35,408 nt of DNA from RGIG7213 sp045636245 (GTDB lineage Bacteria; Bacillota; Clostridia; Oscillospirales; CAG-272): contig JAZTXA010000149.1 of assembly GCA_045636245.1 (NCBI GenBank), positions 1-35,408 on the forward strand, in the 5' to 3' direction. Of the stretch, positions 22,288 to 29,875 are shown piece by piece. Within the stretch, counting starts at the first letter, position 1; each line of letters opens with the position of its first letter. The position numbers and the translations under genes are program-made. Under the pieces are notes generated by a model. That model was not told the DNA's origin. It was given only the letters and a program-made list of their open reading frames with translations, and ran no database searches.

Positions 22288-23724
22288 TTATTTATATTCA
22301 AGCTCTGTGAAATCTTTTATGCAAAGTATGGCATCGGGGTGCTTGATACCGCCGATTGCAACGACCTTCATTCCCGCGTTGAGTGCGGCGTTTACCCCCG
22401 CCATGGAGTCTTCAAACACAACACAGTCGGAAGGTGTAAATCCGCAAAGTCTTGCCGTCAGCAGGAAAAGATCGGGCGCAGGCTTCTTGGGTAAAGGTAA
22501 TGAGCCGTCGCAGATGACCTTGAAGTATTTGTCAAGGTCAAGATCTTTTGCTATTTTCGGTGCAAAAATGCTTGATGAACCGACACCGCAGGGAACACCC
22601 TTGTCATTTGCCAGCATCAAAAGCTTTTCAATTCCCGCAACGATATCCTTTTCCGAAAGGTCCTTCGTTATTTCGACATAAGTATTTTCCTTTGTGTCGC
22701 CGACGTACATTCTGTCATCATCCGACAGCGTCATTTCGGATTTTTCGGCAATATAGTTTACGATGTAGTCACGGCCCGTGCTCTTTAAGGGCAGATATTC
22801 TTCATCACCTATTGTAACACCGAACTTTTCACCGCCCTTATTCCAAGCGATGAGATGGTACTTTTCGGTATCTACCACAACACCGTCAAAATCGAAAAGA
22901 CAGCATTTGAATGTGTGCTTCTCGCCGTTTTTGTCGGTAATCGTAACGCTTCTTCTATAGCTTTCATCAACAAGGTCTGCAATTTCCTCATTTGCCGATG
23001 CAATTACACCTTCGTCACCGTAAGAATATTCCTCACCTTCAAGGTTACGGACAATAGCCCCCGCTTCTTTACAGATGATAACACCCGGGGCAATATCCCA
23101 AAGGTTCTTTGTTATGACCACAGTGCAGTCCGTCTTGCCCATCGCAACGTATGCAAAGTCAAAGCAAGCCGCACCGAACATTCTTATCTTTGCTATTTTC
23201 GGATAAAGAAAGCCCATGGAATCGTGCTGTCTTTTTGCCACTTCGCTGTTCATATGGGAATAATCTCCCATACTTGCAATTACGTTGTTTATTGTAACGC
23301 CCTTATTTACGTGTATCTTTTCACCGTTTAAAAATGCTCCGCCGCCGACAGATGCGTAAAACATCTCGTTTGTATGGGGCAGGTAAATTACACCGAGCGC
23401 AGGCTCACCGTCAACGAACAGCGCACACTGTACACCGTGCAGACAAATGTCCCTTGCCATGTTGCACGTGCCGTCAATTGGGTCTATTATCCACGTTCTT
23501 CCGACAAGCGCCTGAGTTGATGACGTTTCCTCCCCGTGTATTTTGTCATCGGGATATTTTTTGATAATTTCTGATGAAAGGTACTTTTCAATATTTAAAT
23601 CGATATCCGTCACAAGGTCGAAATGCGACTTCTGCATAACGGAGGAAGCGCCGTGCTCGGCATACGTTTTGTATGCCGAGCGTATTTTTTCTGTTATAAA
23701 TTCAATTTCAGATGTGAAATTCAT
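22288..23724 (-). CDS. Fusion of inositol-monophosphatase-like and HAD phosphatase domains
   Basis: This 478-residue protein joins two phosphatase folds. Residues 1-260 are an IMPase/SuhB-type domain with DLVTDIDLNIEKYL, GEE (64-66), the metal motif WIIDPIDGTCN (Asp81, Asp84) and LWDIAPG (209-214). Residues 272-478 are a beta-phosphoglucomutase-like HAD domain with CLFDFDGVVVD (Asp278, Asp280), GVGSSS, KKPAPDLFL and VFEDSMAGVNAALNAGM. Both active sites look intact. The sugar or inositol phosphate substrates are unknown. It follows trpB with overlapping or adjacent codons (trpB stop at 23727-23729), so both are under the Trp T-box. A TTG at 23730 is an alternative start. Confidence 0.85.
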   Translation of the reverse strand: MNFTSEIEFITEKIRSAYKTYAEHGASSVMQKSHFDLVTDIDLNIEKYLSSEIIKKYPDDKIHGEETSSTQALVGRTWIIDPIDGTCNMARDICLHGVQCALFVDGEPALGVIYLPHTNEMFYASVGGGAFLNGEKIHVNKGVTINNVIASMGDYSHMNSEVAKRQHDSMGFLYPKIAKIRMFGAACFDFAYVAMGKTDCTVVITKNLWDIAPGVIICKEAGAIVRNLEGEEYSYGDEGVIASANEEIADLVDESYRRSVTITDKNGEKHTFKCCLFDFDGVVVDTEKYHLIAWNKGGEKFGVTIGDEEYLPLKSTGRDYIVNYIAEKSEMTLSDDDRMYVGDTKENTYVEITKDLSEKDIVAGIEKLLMLANDKGVPCGVGSSSIFAPKIAKDLDLDKYFKVICDGSLPLPKKPAPDLFLLTARLCGFTPSDCVVFEDSMAGVNAALNAGMKVVAIGGIKHPDAILCIKDFTELEYK

Positions 23725-23726
23725 AA

Positions 23727-24968
23727 TCAAAGCTCAAATCCTTCGCCGTAACCGTAATGCTCTGCAACATAGTCAACGTCCTTGTCGCCTCTGCCCGAAA
23801 GTGTTGCAAGGATAGAACCGCCCGTTGTTGCGTGTTCCTTTGCGTATCTCATTGCAAAAGCAACTGCGTGTGAGCTTTCAAGCGCGGGTATAATACCCTC
23901 GTAACGTGACAGCGCGAAGAATGCCTTTACAGCCTCCTCATCGTCAACGGTTACGTAATTTACACGTCCGCAGTCGTGCAGATATGCGTGCTCGGGGCCG
24001 ACAGACGGGTAGTCAAGTCCGCTTGCGATTGAGTAAACGGGAGCAGGCTCACCATTTTTATCTTTAAGCATAATGCTTTCAAAGCCGTGCATAATACCGG
24101 GTTCACCGTATGTCATTGATGCCGCATGATCGCCGAAGCCCGAGCCCTTTCCGAGAGGCTCAATACCGTATATTTCAACGGGGTCAGCCAAAAATCCCGT
24201 AAATGTTCCGATGGAGTTTGAGCCGCCGCCTACACACGCTGCAACGGCATCGGGCATAATGCCCGTCATTTCAAAGAACTGCTCTCTTGCTTCAAAGCCG
24301 ATTACGGACTGAAAATCACGAACCATAAGAGGGAACGGGTGCGGGCCCAAAACGGAGCCGATGCAGTAAATTGCATCCTTGTATTCCTTCATATATGCAT
24401 CGAATGCCGCATCAACAGCCTCTTTGAGCGTCTTAAGTCCGTGTGTTACGGGTACTACTCTTGCGCCGAGCATCTTCATTCTCGTAACATTGGGCGCCTG
24501 CTTTGCAATATCAACTTCGCCCATGTAAATGTCACATTCAAGTCCGAAATATGCCGCCGCTGTTGCCAAGGCAACACCGTGCTGACCTGCGCCTGTTTCT
24601 GCAATAAGCTTCTTTTTGCCCATGTATTTTGCCAAAAGACCCTCACCCATGCAGTGGTTCAGCTTGTGCGCGCCCGTGTGGTTAAGGTCCTCACGCTTCA
24701 AGTATATCTGACAGTTACCGATCTTGTTTGAAAGTCTTTCGCAGTGGTAAACGGGTGTGGGTCTGCCTTGAAATTCCTTGCGGATACGGCGAAGCTCGTT
24801 GATGAACTTCGCGCTGTGGCAGATAGCCTGATATGCGTCGCTTATTTCCTTGAATGCAGGCTCAAGCTCAGGCTGAACATACGCACCGCCGTAACGGCCG
24901 AAGCGTCCGTCCTTTGTGGGAAATTCTTTAGAATATGTTGCAAAATCCTTGTAGGTTTTCTTTTCCAT
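23727..24968 (-). CDS. trpB: Tryptophan synthase beta chain
   Basis: This 413-residue PLP enzyme condenses indole with serine. It is a TrpB1-type protein with GRFGRYGGAYVQPELEPAF at the N-terminus, the PLP lysine Lys102 in LNHTGAHKLNH, catalytic Glu109, and the phosphate-binding loop GGGSNSIG near residue 247. It ends with GRGDKDVDYVAEHYGYGEGF. No trpA or other trp genes are nearby, so the alpha subunit must be encoded elsewhere or indole is taken from another source. A Trp T-box leader lies upstream. The next gene, an IMPase-HAD fusion, is cotranscribed. Confidence 0.96.
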   Translation of the reverse strand: MEKKTYKDFATYSKEFPTKDGRFGRYGGAYVQPELEPAFKEISDAYQAICHSAKFINELRRIRKEFQGRPTPVYHCERLSNKIGNCQIYLKREDLNHTGAHKLNHCMGEGLLAKYMGKKKLIAETGAGQHGVALATAAAYFGLECDIYMGEVDIAKQAPNVTRMKMLGARVVPVTHGLKTLKEAVDAAFDAYMKEYKDAIYCIGSVLGPHPFPLMVRDFQSVIGFEAREQFFEMTGIMPDAVAACVGGGSNSIGTFTGFLADPVEIYGIEPLGKGSGFGDHAASMTYGEPGIMHGFESIMLKDKNGEPAPVYSIASGLDYPSVGPEHAYLHDCGRVNYVTVDDEEAVKAFFALSRYEGIIPALESSHAVAFAMRYAKEHATTGGSILATLSGRGDKDVDYVAEHYGYGEGFEL

Positions 24969-25061
24969 TGTTTTCTCTCCTGTTATTTAGTGTAGTTATC
25001 TCTGTTAAGTTAATTTACGTCACGCACGCCATCGTCTTGACAGTATAAACATTTCGGTAAC

Positions 25062-25335
25062 CTCTCAAAATAAAAAATTCCTGTCCTATTATAGGACAAG
25101 AATAAAACTCCTGCGGTGCCACCTAAATTAACGGATATATCCGTTCTCCTCTGCCGTACACAAACGATGTACGCATTCATATAACGGTGAATCTCCGTCG
25201 GCCATTACTCACTTTTGCTTTCCTGCCGCCCTCATAAGTCCATTCGTTGACCGCTTTGTTATGGCATTACACCCGCCTGCCACTCTCTGTAAACTCTACG
25301 GAAAACTACTAATCTTAATCAAAGGTTTTATATAT
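25062..25335 (-). promoter_or_regulatory. Tryptophan T-box leader of trpB
   Basis: On the minus strand the T-box sequence AGGTGGCACCGCAGG lies at 25124-25110. The terminator stem TAGGACA/TGTCCTA (25098-25092 with 25088-25082, read on the minus strand as TGTCCTA then TAGGACA) is followed by a T-rich run. The specifier loop reads GAATGGACTT, placing Trp codon TGG at 25242-25240 followed by A, as is typical. Low charged tRNA-Trp should allow antitermination into trpB and the fusion gene. The stretch to 25335 holds the rest of stem I and the start of the transcript; no gene is seen in it. Confidence 0.93.
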
Positions 25336-25342
25336 TGACAAC

Positions 25343-25371
25343 ATTATACACCGAGGAAAATATTTTGTCAA
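25343..25371 (-). promoter_or_regulatory. Promoter of the trpB T-box transcript
   Basis: On the minus strand TTGACA (25371-25366), a 17-base spacer and TATAAT (25348-25343) are both consensus. Confidence 0.85.
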
Positions 25372-25405
25372 GTGCTTTTTTGTAAAAAGGCATCGCCGTG
25401 CTTTC

Positions 25406-25434
25406 TTGACAAACCGACACATCTGTGATATAGT
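25406..25434 (+). promoter_or_regulatory. Promoter with a long untranslated leader before 25697
   Basis: TTGACA (25406-25411), a 17-base spacer and TATAGT (25429-25434) are followed by about 255 bases without a convincing gene before the next start codon. The leader contains short open frames, such as one starting at 25536 with about 17 codons, none with a supporting ribosome binding site. Confidence 0.65.
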
Positions 25435-25696
25435 AAATTCAGGTATTACCGCCGCAATGGCCGGATGCTTTGATGAAATATATATATCAACTTTCGGACT
25501 TATTCTCTGTCGGGAATTCTCAAATGAGGAATGCTATGTCAGAAATGGTCGAATTTTTTGAGTGGAAATCCTGTCGAATACAGAAATGACATTCTTACAA
25601 ACAGGTTTGGCTTGCGGTGTGTTTTACAGAGATATGTTAATTGCTATACAAAATATGTACCGTTTGTATCATATATAACATTCGAGGAGGTTTATA

Positions 25697-26209
25697 GTGG
25701 AACTTTTTCGTAAAAAAGAGATTTTATTAAGAATTATCTGTATTGCCGTTCTTATCGGCTACGGGACAGTTCTTATCGGTATTCCTTGGATAAGATCACT
25801 TGTAAGACTTAACGAGCTTTCAAAGCTGCCGTATTATGTTGTCTATGATCGGTACGCTATGAGCAGATTTACAGACTACGATATGTTCGAAGTGTATGTT
25901 ATGGTGAACGAAAAGAAAGATGAAATGCCGATTGAAGATAAAGTGAAAAGTCTTCTCACCGAGGATTTTCTTGGTGAAATGCGTAATGTACCGTCTGAAA
26001 ATCCCGACAAAGGAAATTTATATGAAAAATACGGAGAACATGATTTAAAGGTCTTTTTTATGTTCCCGGCGAAAGATTTACCGTATGGATGGGAAAGAGG
26101 ATATGCGTCGAATATGGAAATTCCGTACGATCACGCAATAAAAGCTACGCTTGAAATACCGATAAACGCAGACAGCGTTGATGATTGCGGGCTTGACTTG
26201 TGGAAATAA
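25697..26209 (+). CDS. Unknown single-pass membrane protein
   Basis: This 170-residue protein starts at a GTG behind an excellent GAGGAGGT site. It has one N-terminal membrane helix (about residues 9-29, LLRIICIAVLIGYGTVLIGIP) and an extracytoplasmic domain rich in Tyr, Glu and Asp, ending in CGLDLWK. No family is recognised. It stands alone, with its own promoter far upstream and a terminator downstream. The leader is long for a gene of this size, which hints at a regulated or decayed 5' part. Confidence 0.65.
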   Translation: MELFRKKEILLRIICIAVLIGYGTVLIGIPWIRSLVRLNELSKLPYYVVYDRYAMSRFTDYDMFEVYVMVNEKKDEMPIEDKVKSLLTEDFLGEMRNVPSENPDKGNLYEKYGEHDLKVFFMFPAKDLPYGWERGYASNMEIPYDHAIKATLEIPINADSVDDCGLDLWK

Positions 26210-26311
26210 GACCGGCGCATAAAAGCGCGGTTCTTGATGCATAGCCAGCGGTTTATTGGCAGATGTCTTAAAAGCAAAACTGTTGTTAATACGTAATCGC
26301 ATTATAAAACA

Positions 26312-26345
26312 AATCGGCAGAGAAACAATATCTCTGTCGATTTTT
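26312..26345 (+). terminator. Terminator downstream of the unknown membrane protein
   Basis: A 12-bp stem with one G-T pair (26312-26323 with 26331-26342) and a seven-base loop is followed by TTTTT. Confidence 0.75.
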
Positions 26346-26355
26346 GATTGTTGAC

Positions 26356-26427
26356 CGTAGGGGCGATTCACGAATAGCCCGGCATAAAACACATCAAAAA
26401 AGGGGCGATTCGTGAATCGCCCCTACG
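26356..26427. repeat. Palindromic intergenic repeat (perfect 20-bp inverted arms)
   Basis: Positions 26356-26375 and 26408-26427 are perfect 20-bp inverted repeats starting CGTAGGGGCGATTCACGAAT. The right arm is itself part of a palindrome, GGGGCGATTC/GAATCGCCCC at 26402-26423. They lie 29 bases before the end of the convergent jag gene. The arms look like dispersed CGTAGGGG-type repeats; a related core occurs near 31185-31230. Confidence 0.75.
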
Positions 26428-26455
26428 AAGTCTTTATGAAAACCTCGTATTTAAT

Positions 26456-27103
26456 TTAAGCCTGTGTTTTTTTGTCGAGTGCAACTACGACCTTGCGGTT
26501 AGATTCCTGACCTACAGAGAATGTCGTGATGCCTTCGATGCCCTGAATTTCAGAGTGGATTATACGTCTTTCCTGTGCCGTCATAGGCTCAAGAGTTACG
26601 TTTCTTCTTGTTCTTCTCACTCTTTCCGCTGTTCTTCTTGCAAGCGCACGGAGCGTGTCCTCACGCTTTGCACGGTAATTTTCGATGTCAACAACGATTC
26701 TTGTGTAAGCTCTGTCATCGTTTTCACCGTCTTTTTTGTTTGCGGCGAGATTTGTCAGATACTGAAGTGAATCAAGTGTGTCGCCGTGGTGGCCGATAAG
26801 GACACCGGCATCTTCGCCGCTGATGCTTATAACGGCACCGTCGGAATTTTCTTCAACGCTGATCTCGGCTGAAAGATTCATATTGTCAATAAGTGTTTTT
26901 ATAAATTCTGTTGCTGTTTTAAGCGGGGGCACGGTGTAAGAAACCTTTACCTTTGCGGGTGTCGCTCCCATACCGAGGAAGCCCTTTTTCGCTTCTTCAA
27001 CAACTTCGTAGGTAATATCGGAAAGCTCAACGCCGAGCTGTGTGAGGGCATCCTCAAGTGCCGCCTCGGTGGTTTTTCCGATAACTGTAATTTCCTTTTT
27101 CAT
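26456..27103 (-). CDS. jag: RNA-binding protein Jag (KhpB, SpoIIIJ-associated)
   Basis: This 215-residue protein has three domains in the usual order: Jag-N (about residues 1-52, EVVEEAKKGFLGMGATPAKVKV), a KH domain with the GHHGDTLDSLQYL loop (about 95-110), and a C-terminal R3H domain with RRNVTLEPMTAQERRIIHSEIQ. Jag/KhpB binds RNA with KhpA and influences cell elongation and division. It follows yidC with a 38-base gap, the standard order of this cluster. Start and length match the family. Confidence 0.94.
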   Translation of the reverse strand: MKKEITVIGKTTEAALEDALTQLGVELSDITYEVVEEAKKGFLGMGATPAKVKVSYTVPPLKTATEFIKTLIDNMNLSAEISVEENSDGAVISISGEDAGVLIGHHGDTLDSLQYLTNLAANKKDGENDDRAYTRIVVDIENYRAKREDTLRALARRTAERVRRTRRNVTLEPMTAQERRIIHSEIQGIEGITTFSVGQESNRKVVVALDKKTQA

Positions 27104-27141
27104 TTTGTCTCCGACCGCTTATGCGGTAATTTGATTTTGAA

Positions 27142-28365
27142 TTATTCTTCGCTGTCGTTCTCTTTTTTATCGTCTTCTTTAAGCTCCGCTCGGGCTATCG
27201 ATTTTTTGCCCTGCTCTGACTTCTTTTTGAATACGGAATCGTCTTCCATGCTGTCATCGGTACCTTTTCTCGGAATGTATTCTTCATCATCGTCGATGTG
27301 GTGAAGTGAACGCTTTGCACGCTCCTTCTTTTCCGCTGCCTGTGCCTTACGTGCCGCCGCTGCTTCTTTTTCTGCTTCCTTCTGCATCTGTCTTATTTCC
27401 TCGTCAGTCAGCTTCGGAATGGGGAACATCTTTGAAAGAATTATCTGCTGTGCAAGACCGAGCACATTCTGATATACCCAGTAGAAAGCAAGCGCTGTGG
27501 GCAAGCTGTAGCTGATGAATGCAGACAACGCGGGCATCATTACATCCATCATTTTCATGGACATATTGTTTGCCGCATCCTGTGCTGCCATGGGCTGATA
27601 TGTGAATTTCTTCTGTATCTTCATTGTGAAGAACATTGCCAAAAATACGGCAACGGGAACAAGCAAATATAAGCCCGAAGCAACATTCGGTGCTTTGCCG
27701 AGGTCGATTATACCGAAAAGATTGAAGTTCGGCAAATCAGGGGAATTAAGCCTTGCTGCGATGTCCGCGCAATAAGTGCTCCAATCCGAAATTGCCGCAC
27801 CGCCGGCATCTACTGCGCCGGAAGGAACGACACCGTCCTTCGGTAATGCGTTGATTATTGCTTCAGCACCGTTTTTGTTGACGTAGCTGAGGACGTTTAT
27901 TGCAGCGGTGTACGTTGCCTTTGCAACACCGTCTATATAACCCGTTGCACGGTTATAAGCCTCGGTTATTGTTTCGACCTGTGCTGTTGAAAAACGGCAC
28001 ACGTAGTAAAGCGGGTTCTGAATGATGGCATAAAGTGAATAAAGTACGGGAAGCTGTATTAAAAGGGGAAGACAACCGCCAAACTGGCTGTATCCCTCTC
28101 TTTGATACATTTCCTGTATCTCCATTGTCATCTTTTGCTGTGTTTGTTGATCCGTGCGGCCCTTGTATTTCTTGCGAATTGCAAGCTCTTTAGGGCGAAG
28201 TTGTGCGGATTTCACCGAGTTTTTCTGTTGCTTGATACTCAGCGGGAAAAGAATGATCTTAACGATCAAGGCAAACAGAAAAAGTGCGAGTGCATAGTTA
28301 TGAAACGATATTTTATCGCAAAATATCATTACATATTTAAGTATTTCGGCAAGCCAATCGAACAT
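27142..28365 (-). CDS. yidC: Membrane protein insertase YidC/Oxa1
   Basis: This 407-residue insertase has an N-terminal membrane helix, the conserved KIILFPLSIKQQ region, and the cytoplasmic hairpin QEMYQREGYSQFGGCLPLLIQLPVLYSLYAI. An unusually long Ala- and Gly-rich extracytoplasmic insert spans about residues 130-220. Further membrane helices follow up to FYWVYQNVLGLAQQIILSKMF. The C-terminal 100 residues are very charged (Lys/Glu/Asp) and probably bind the ribosome. No lipoprotein signal is present. It inserts membrane proteins alone or with SecYEG. It lies between yidD and jag on one transcript. Confidence 0.95.
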   Translation of the reverse strand: MFDWLAEILKYVMIFCDKISFHNYALALFLFALIVKIILFPLSIKQQKNSVKSAQLRPKELAIRKKYKGRTDQQTQQKMTMEIQEMYQREGYSQFGGCLPLLIQLPVLYSLYAIIQNPLYYVCRFSTAQVETITEAYNRATGYIDGVAKATYTAAINVLSYVNKNGAEAIINALPKDGVVPSGAVDAGGAAISDWSTYCADIAARLNSPDLPNFNLFGIIDLGKAPNVASGLYLLVPVAVFLAMFFTMKIQKKFTYQPMAAQDAANNMSMKMMDVMMPALSAFISYSLPTALAFYWVYQNVLGLAQQIILSKMFPIPKLTDEEIRQMQKEAEKEAAAARKAQAAEKKERAKRSLHHIDDDEEYIPRKGTDDSMEDDSVFKKKSEQGKKSIARAELKEDDKKENDSEE

Positions 28366-28373
28366 TTAATGCC

Positions 28374-28622
28374 TTACTCCTCTTTTTTTTGCTGTGAAGG
28401 GCGTATGCCTTTTTCGGGTACAGGGTCGTAACCGCCTTTACAGAAAGGGTTACAGCGCAGTATCCGCCAAACACTTAAGCATAGACCCATAAAAAAGCCT
28501 CGTTTGGAAAAAGCCTCGTATGCGTATTGCGAGCACGAGGGGGTGAACCGACAGCATCTCGGCTTAAGCGGCGAAATGAAACGCTGATACATACGTATCA
28601 TATACATAAACACGTATTTCAT
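28374..28622 (-). CDS. yidD: Membrane protein insertion efficiency factor YidD
   Basis: This 82-residue protein has the family core YQRFISPLKPRCCRFTPSCSQYAYEA and GGYDPVP near the end, with the typical cysteines. YidD is membrane-associated and assists YidC. Its start overlaps the rnpA stop as ATGA, so the two are translationally coupled. The tail is short and ends in Lys/Glu. Confidence 0.95.
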   Translation of the reverse strand: MKYVFMYMIRMYQRFISPLKPRCCRFTPSCSQYAYEAFSKRGFFMGLCLSVWRILRCNPFCKGGYDPVPEKGIRPSQQKKEE

Positions 28623-28996
28623 TCGACGATCATTCCCGTTTTTCTGAGTGCTTCCGTCAAGTCTTTGAAAACTTCGTCTGTTTTTGCTTCTGTTGCGGGC
28701 CCTCTTGCGGCAATTACCACAAGCTGTCCCGTTTTTAGGGTATATTCTTTCTGGGCTTTGTAATATGCCTCACGCATGACTCTCTTTGCTCTGTTGCGCA
28801 AAGGAGCACCGCCGAGCTTCTTGGTGACGGTAAGACCGACACGGTTAATCCTCAATTTTAACGGATGCGCCCGCTGTAAACGGGAAGCGTGATAATCGGG
28901 TAAAATATAGACACAAACAGTGCGTGTTACCGCCCTTTTGCCTTTTGTATACACTTTGGAAAACAGATGGTTTTCATTGATTGCGTAAAGCTTCAT
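28619..28996 (-). CDS. rnpA: Ribonuclease P protein component
   Basis: This 125-residue protein binds the RNase P RNA for 5' maturation of tRNAs. It shows the N-terminal LYAINENHLFSKVYTKGKR and the RNR motif LRNRAKRVMREAYY. The ATG at 28996 is chosen because the family begins there and AGGA lies eight bases upstream; the in-frame extension to 29080 has no family support. It is coupled to yidD downstream. Confidence 0.95.
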   Translation of the reverse strand: MKLYAINENHLFSKVYTKGKRAVTRTVCVYILPDYHASRLQRAHPLKLRINRVGLTVTKKLGGAPLRNRAKRVMREAYYKAQKEYTLKTGQLVVIAARGPATEAKTDEVFKDLTEALRKTGMIVE

Positions 28997-29118
28997 TGAC
29001 CAAGTCCTGCTTCGGTACAGATTTTGTAAATAAAAGTATGCCCCCGTTTTATCGAAAAACGAGGGACGGGCTGCGGACATACGTCAGCAGCCCTTGGAAA
29101 CTAATTTTGTCGCAAGAA

Positions 29119-29253
29119 TTAATAAGTAAGTCTTGCTCTGCCTTTAGCGCGTCTGCGCTTGAGGACTTTTCTGCCGTTAGCGGTCTTCATTCTCTTTCTG
29201 GAGCCGTGTTCTTTTTTTCTCTGGCGGTTCTTAGGCTGATATGTTCTGAGCAT
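29119..29253 (-). CDS. rpmH: Ribosomal protein L34
   Basis: This 44-residue protein matches L34 along its full length: MLRTYQPKNRQRKKEHGSRK start, then ANGRKVLKRRRAKGRARL. The start at 29253 is fixed by AAAGGAGG upstream; the longer frame reading through to 29460 is spurious. It leads the rpmH-rnpA-yidD-yidC-jag cluster. Confidence 0.97.
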   Translation of the reverse strand: MLRTYQPKNRQRKKEHGSRKRMKTANGRKVLKRRRAKGRARLTY

Positions 29254-29355
29254 TTTGGAACCTCCTTTGTAATAAACGGAATAATTATATACAGATGCCC
29301 CGATTACAGCACCGACATAATCAATCATTCTGCCCATGTATGGGCAAGCGGATTT

Positions 29356-29384
29356 ATTATAAAGCAAAGGGAATGTTTTGTCAA
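29356..29384 (-). promoter_or_regulatory. Promoter of the rpmH-rnpA-yidD-yidC-jag cluster
   Basis: On the minus strand TTGACA (29384-29379), a 17-base spacer and TATAAT (29361-29356) are both consensus. The leader of about 95 bases contains the hairpin GCCCATACATGGGC. In the whole 29254-29528 gap I see no TTATCCACA-type DnaA boxes. Confidence 0.85.
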
Positions 29385-29528
29385 TAGTTATTCCGATTTT
29401 ATTTTGTAAATTTTTTAAGAATCGGTATTTTTCCAAAAAATTCCGCGGATATATACACATTTTACGGCAAAACTAATCTCGGCGCAGTAAGAAAGACACT
29501 GCGCAATTAAGAAAGGATAATATGAAAG

Positions 29529-29834
29529 ATGAAGAAAATATATTTACTGATTCTTGCTGTGGCAGTGTCACTTACCTTTTGCGCCTGTGGAAATGATGAT
29601 ATGGCCACAACAACGGCAGACGGCACAAAAGCACCGTCAACAAGCGCGGTGACAGATAAGGTGACAGACAAAATTACGGACAGAATGACCGAATACGTGA
29701 CAGAAGATCAAATGACAGGGACAGATAGAGAAAGTGATACCGTAAACGATGGGGAAAGCGGCGGACTTCCCGAAATAGTCACAGATGCCGTAAGTGACAT
29801 CAGAGGCTTCTTCGGAAGACTCGGCAACAAATAA
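29529..29834 (+). CDS. Small lipoprotein, Thr/Asp-rich
   Basis: This 101-residue protein has a lipoprotein signal ending in LTFCAC. The mature part is low-complexity, with repeated T-D-K and T-D-R units (about residues 40-65) and a C-terminal helix VTDAVSDIRGFFGRLGNK. It has no recognised domain and is probably a short surface-exposed protein. It is divergent from rpmH and convergent with rarA. AAAGGA lies upstream at a somewhat long distance. Confidence 0.65.
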   Translation: MKKIYLLILAVAVSLTFCACGNDDMATTTADGTKAPSTSAVTDKVTDKITDRMTEYVTEDQMTGTDRESDTVNDGESGGLPEIVTDAVSDIRGFFGRLGNK

Positions 29835-29840
29835 ATCAAA

Positions 29841-29875
29841 AGCCGATGCAGATTTTTGCATCGGCTGATTGTTAT
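29841..29875. terminator. Bidirectional terminator between the small lipoprotein gene and rarA
   Basis: A perfect 10-bp stem AGCCGATGCA/TGCATCGGCT (29841-29850 with 29857-29866) is followed on the minus strand by TTTTGATTT and on the plus strand by a weaker T-rich tract. Confidence 0.75.

Noticed and set aside
25531..25713. 60-codon open frame overlapping the start of the unknown membrane protein
   Set aside because: It has no ribosome binding site, overlaps the well-supported gene at 25697 in another frame, and shows no recognisable protein features.
29254..29460. N-terminal extension of L34
   Set aside because: L34 is about 44 residues in all bacteria, and AAAGGAGG marks the start at 29253.
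29254..29528. Chromosomal origin next to rpmH
   Set aside because: No DnaA-box-like sequences and no dnaA gene are visible.
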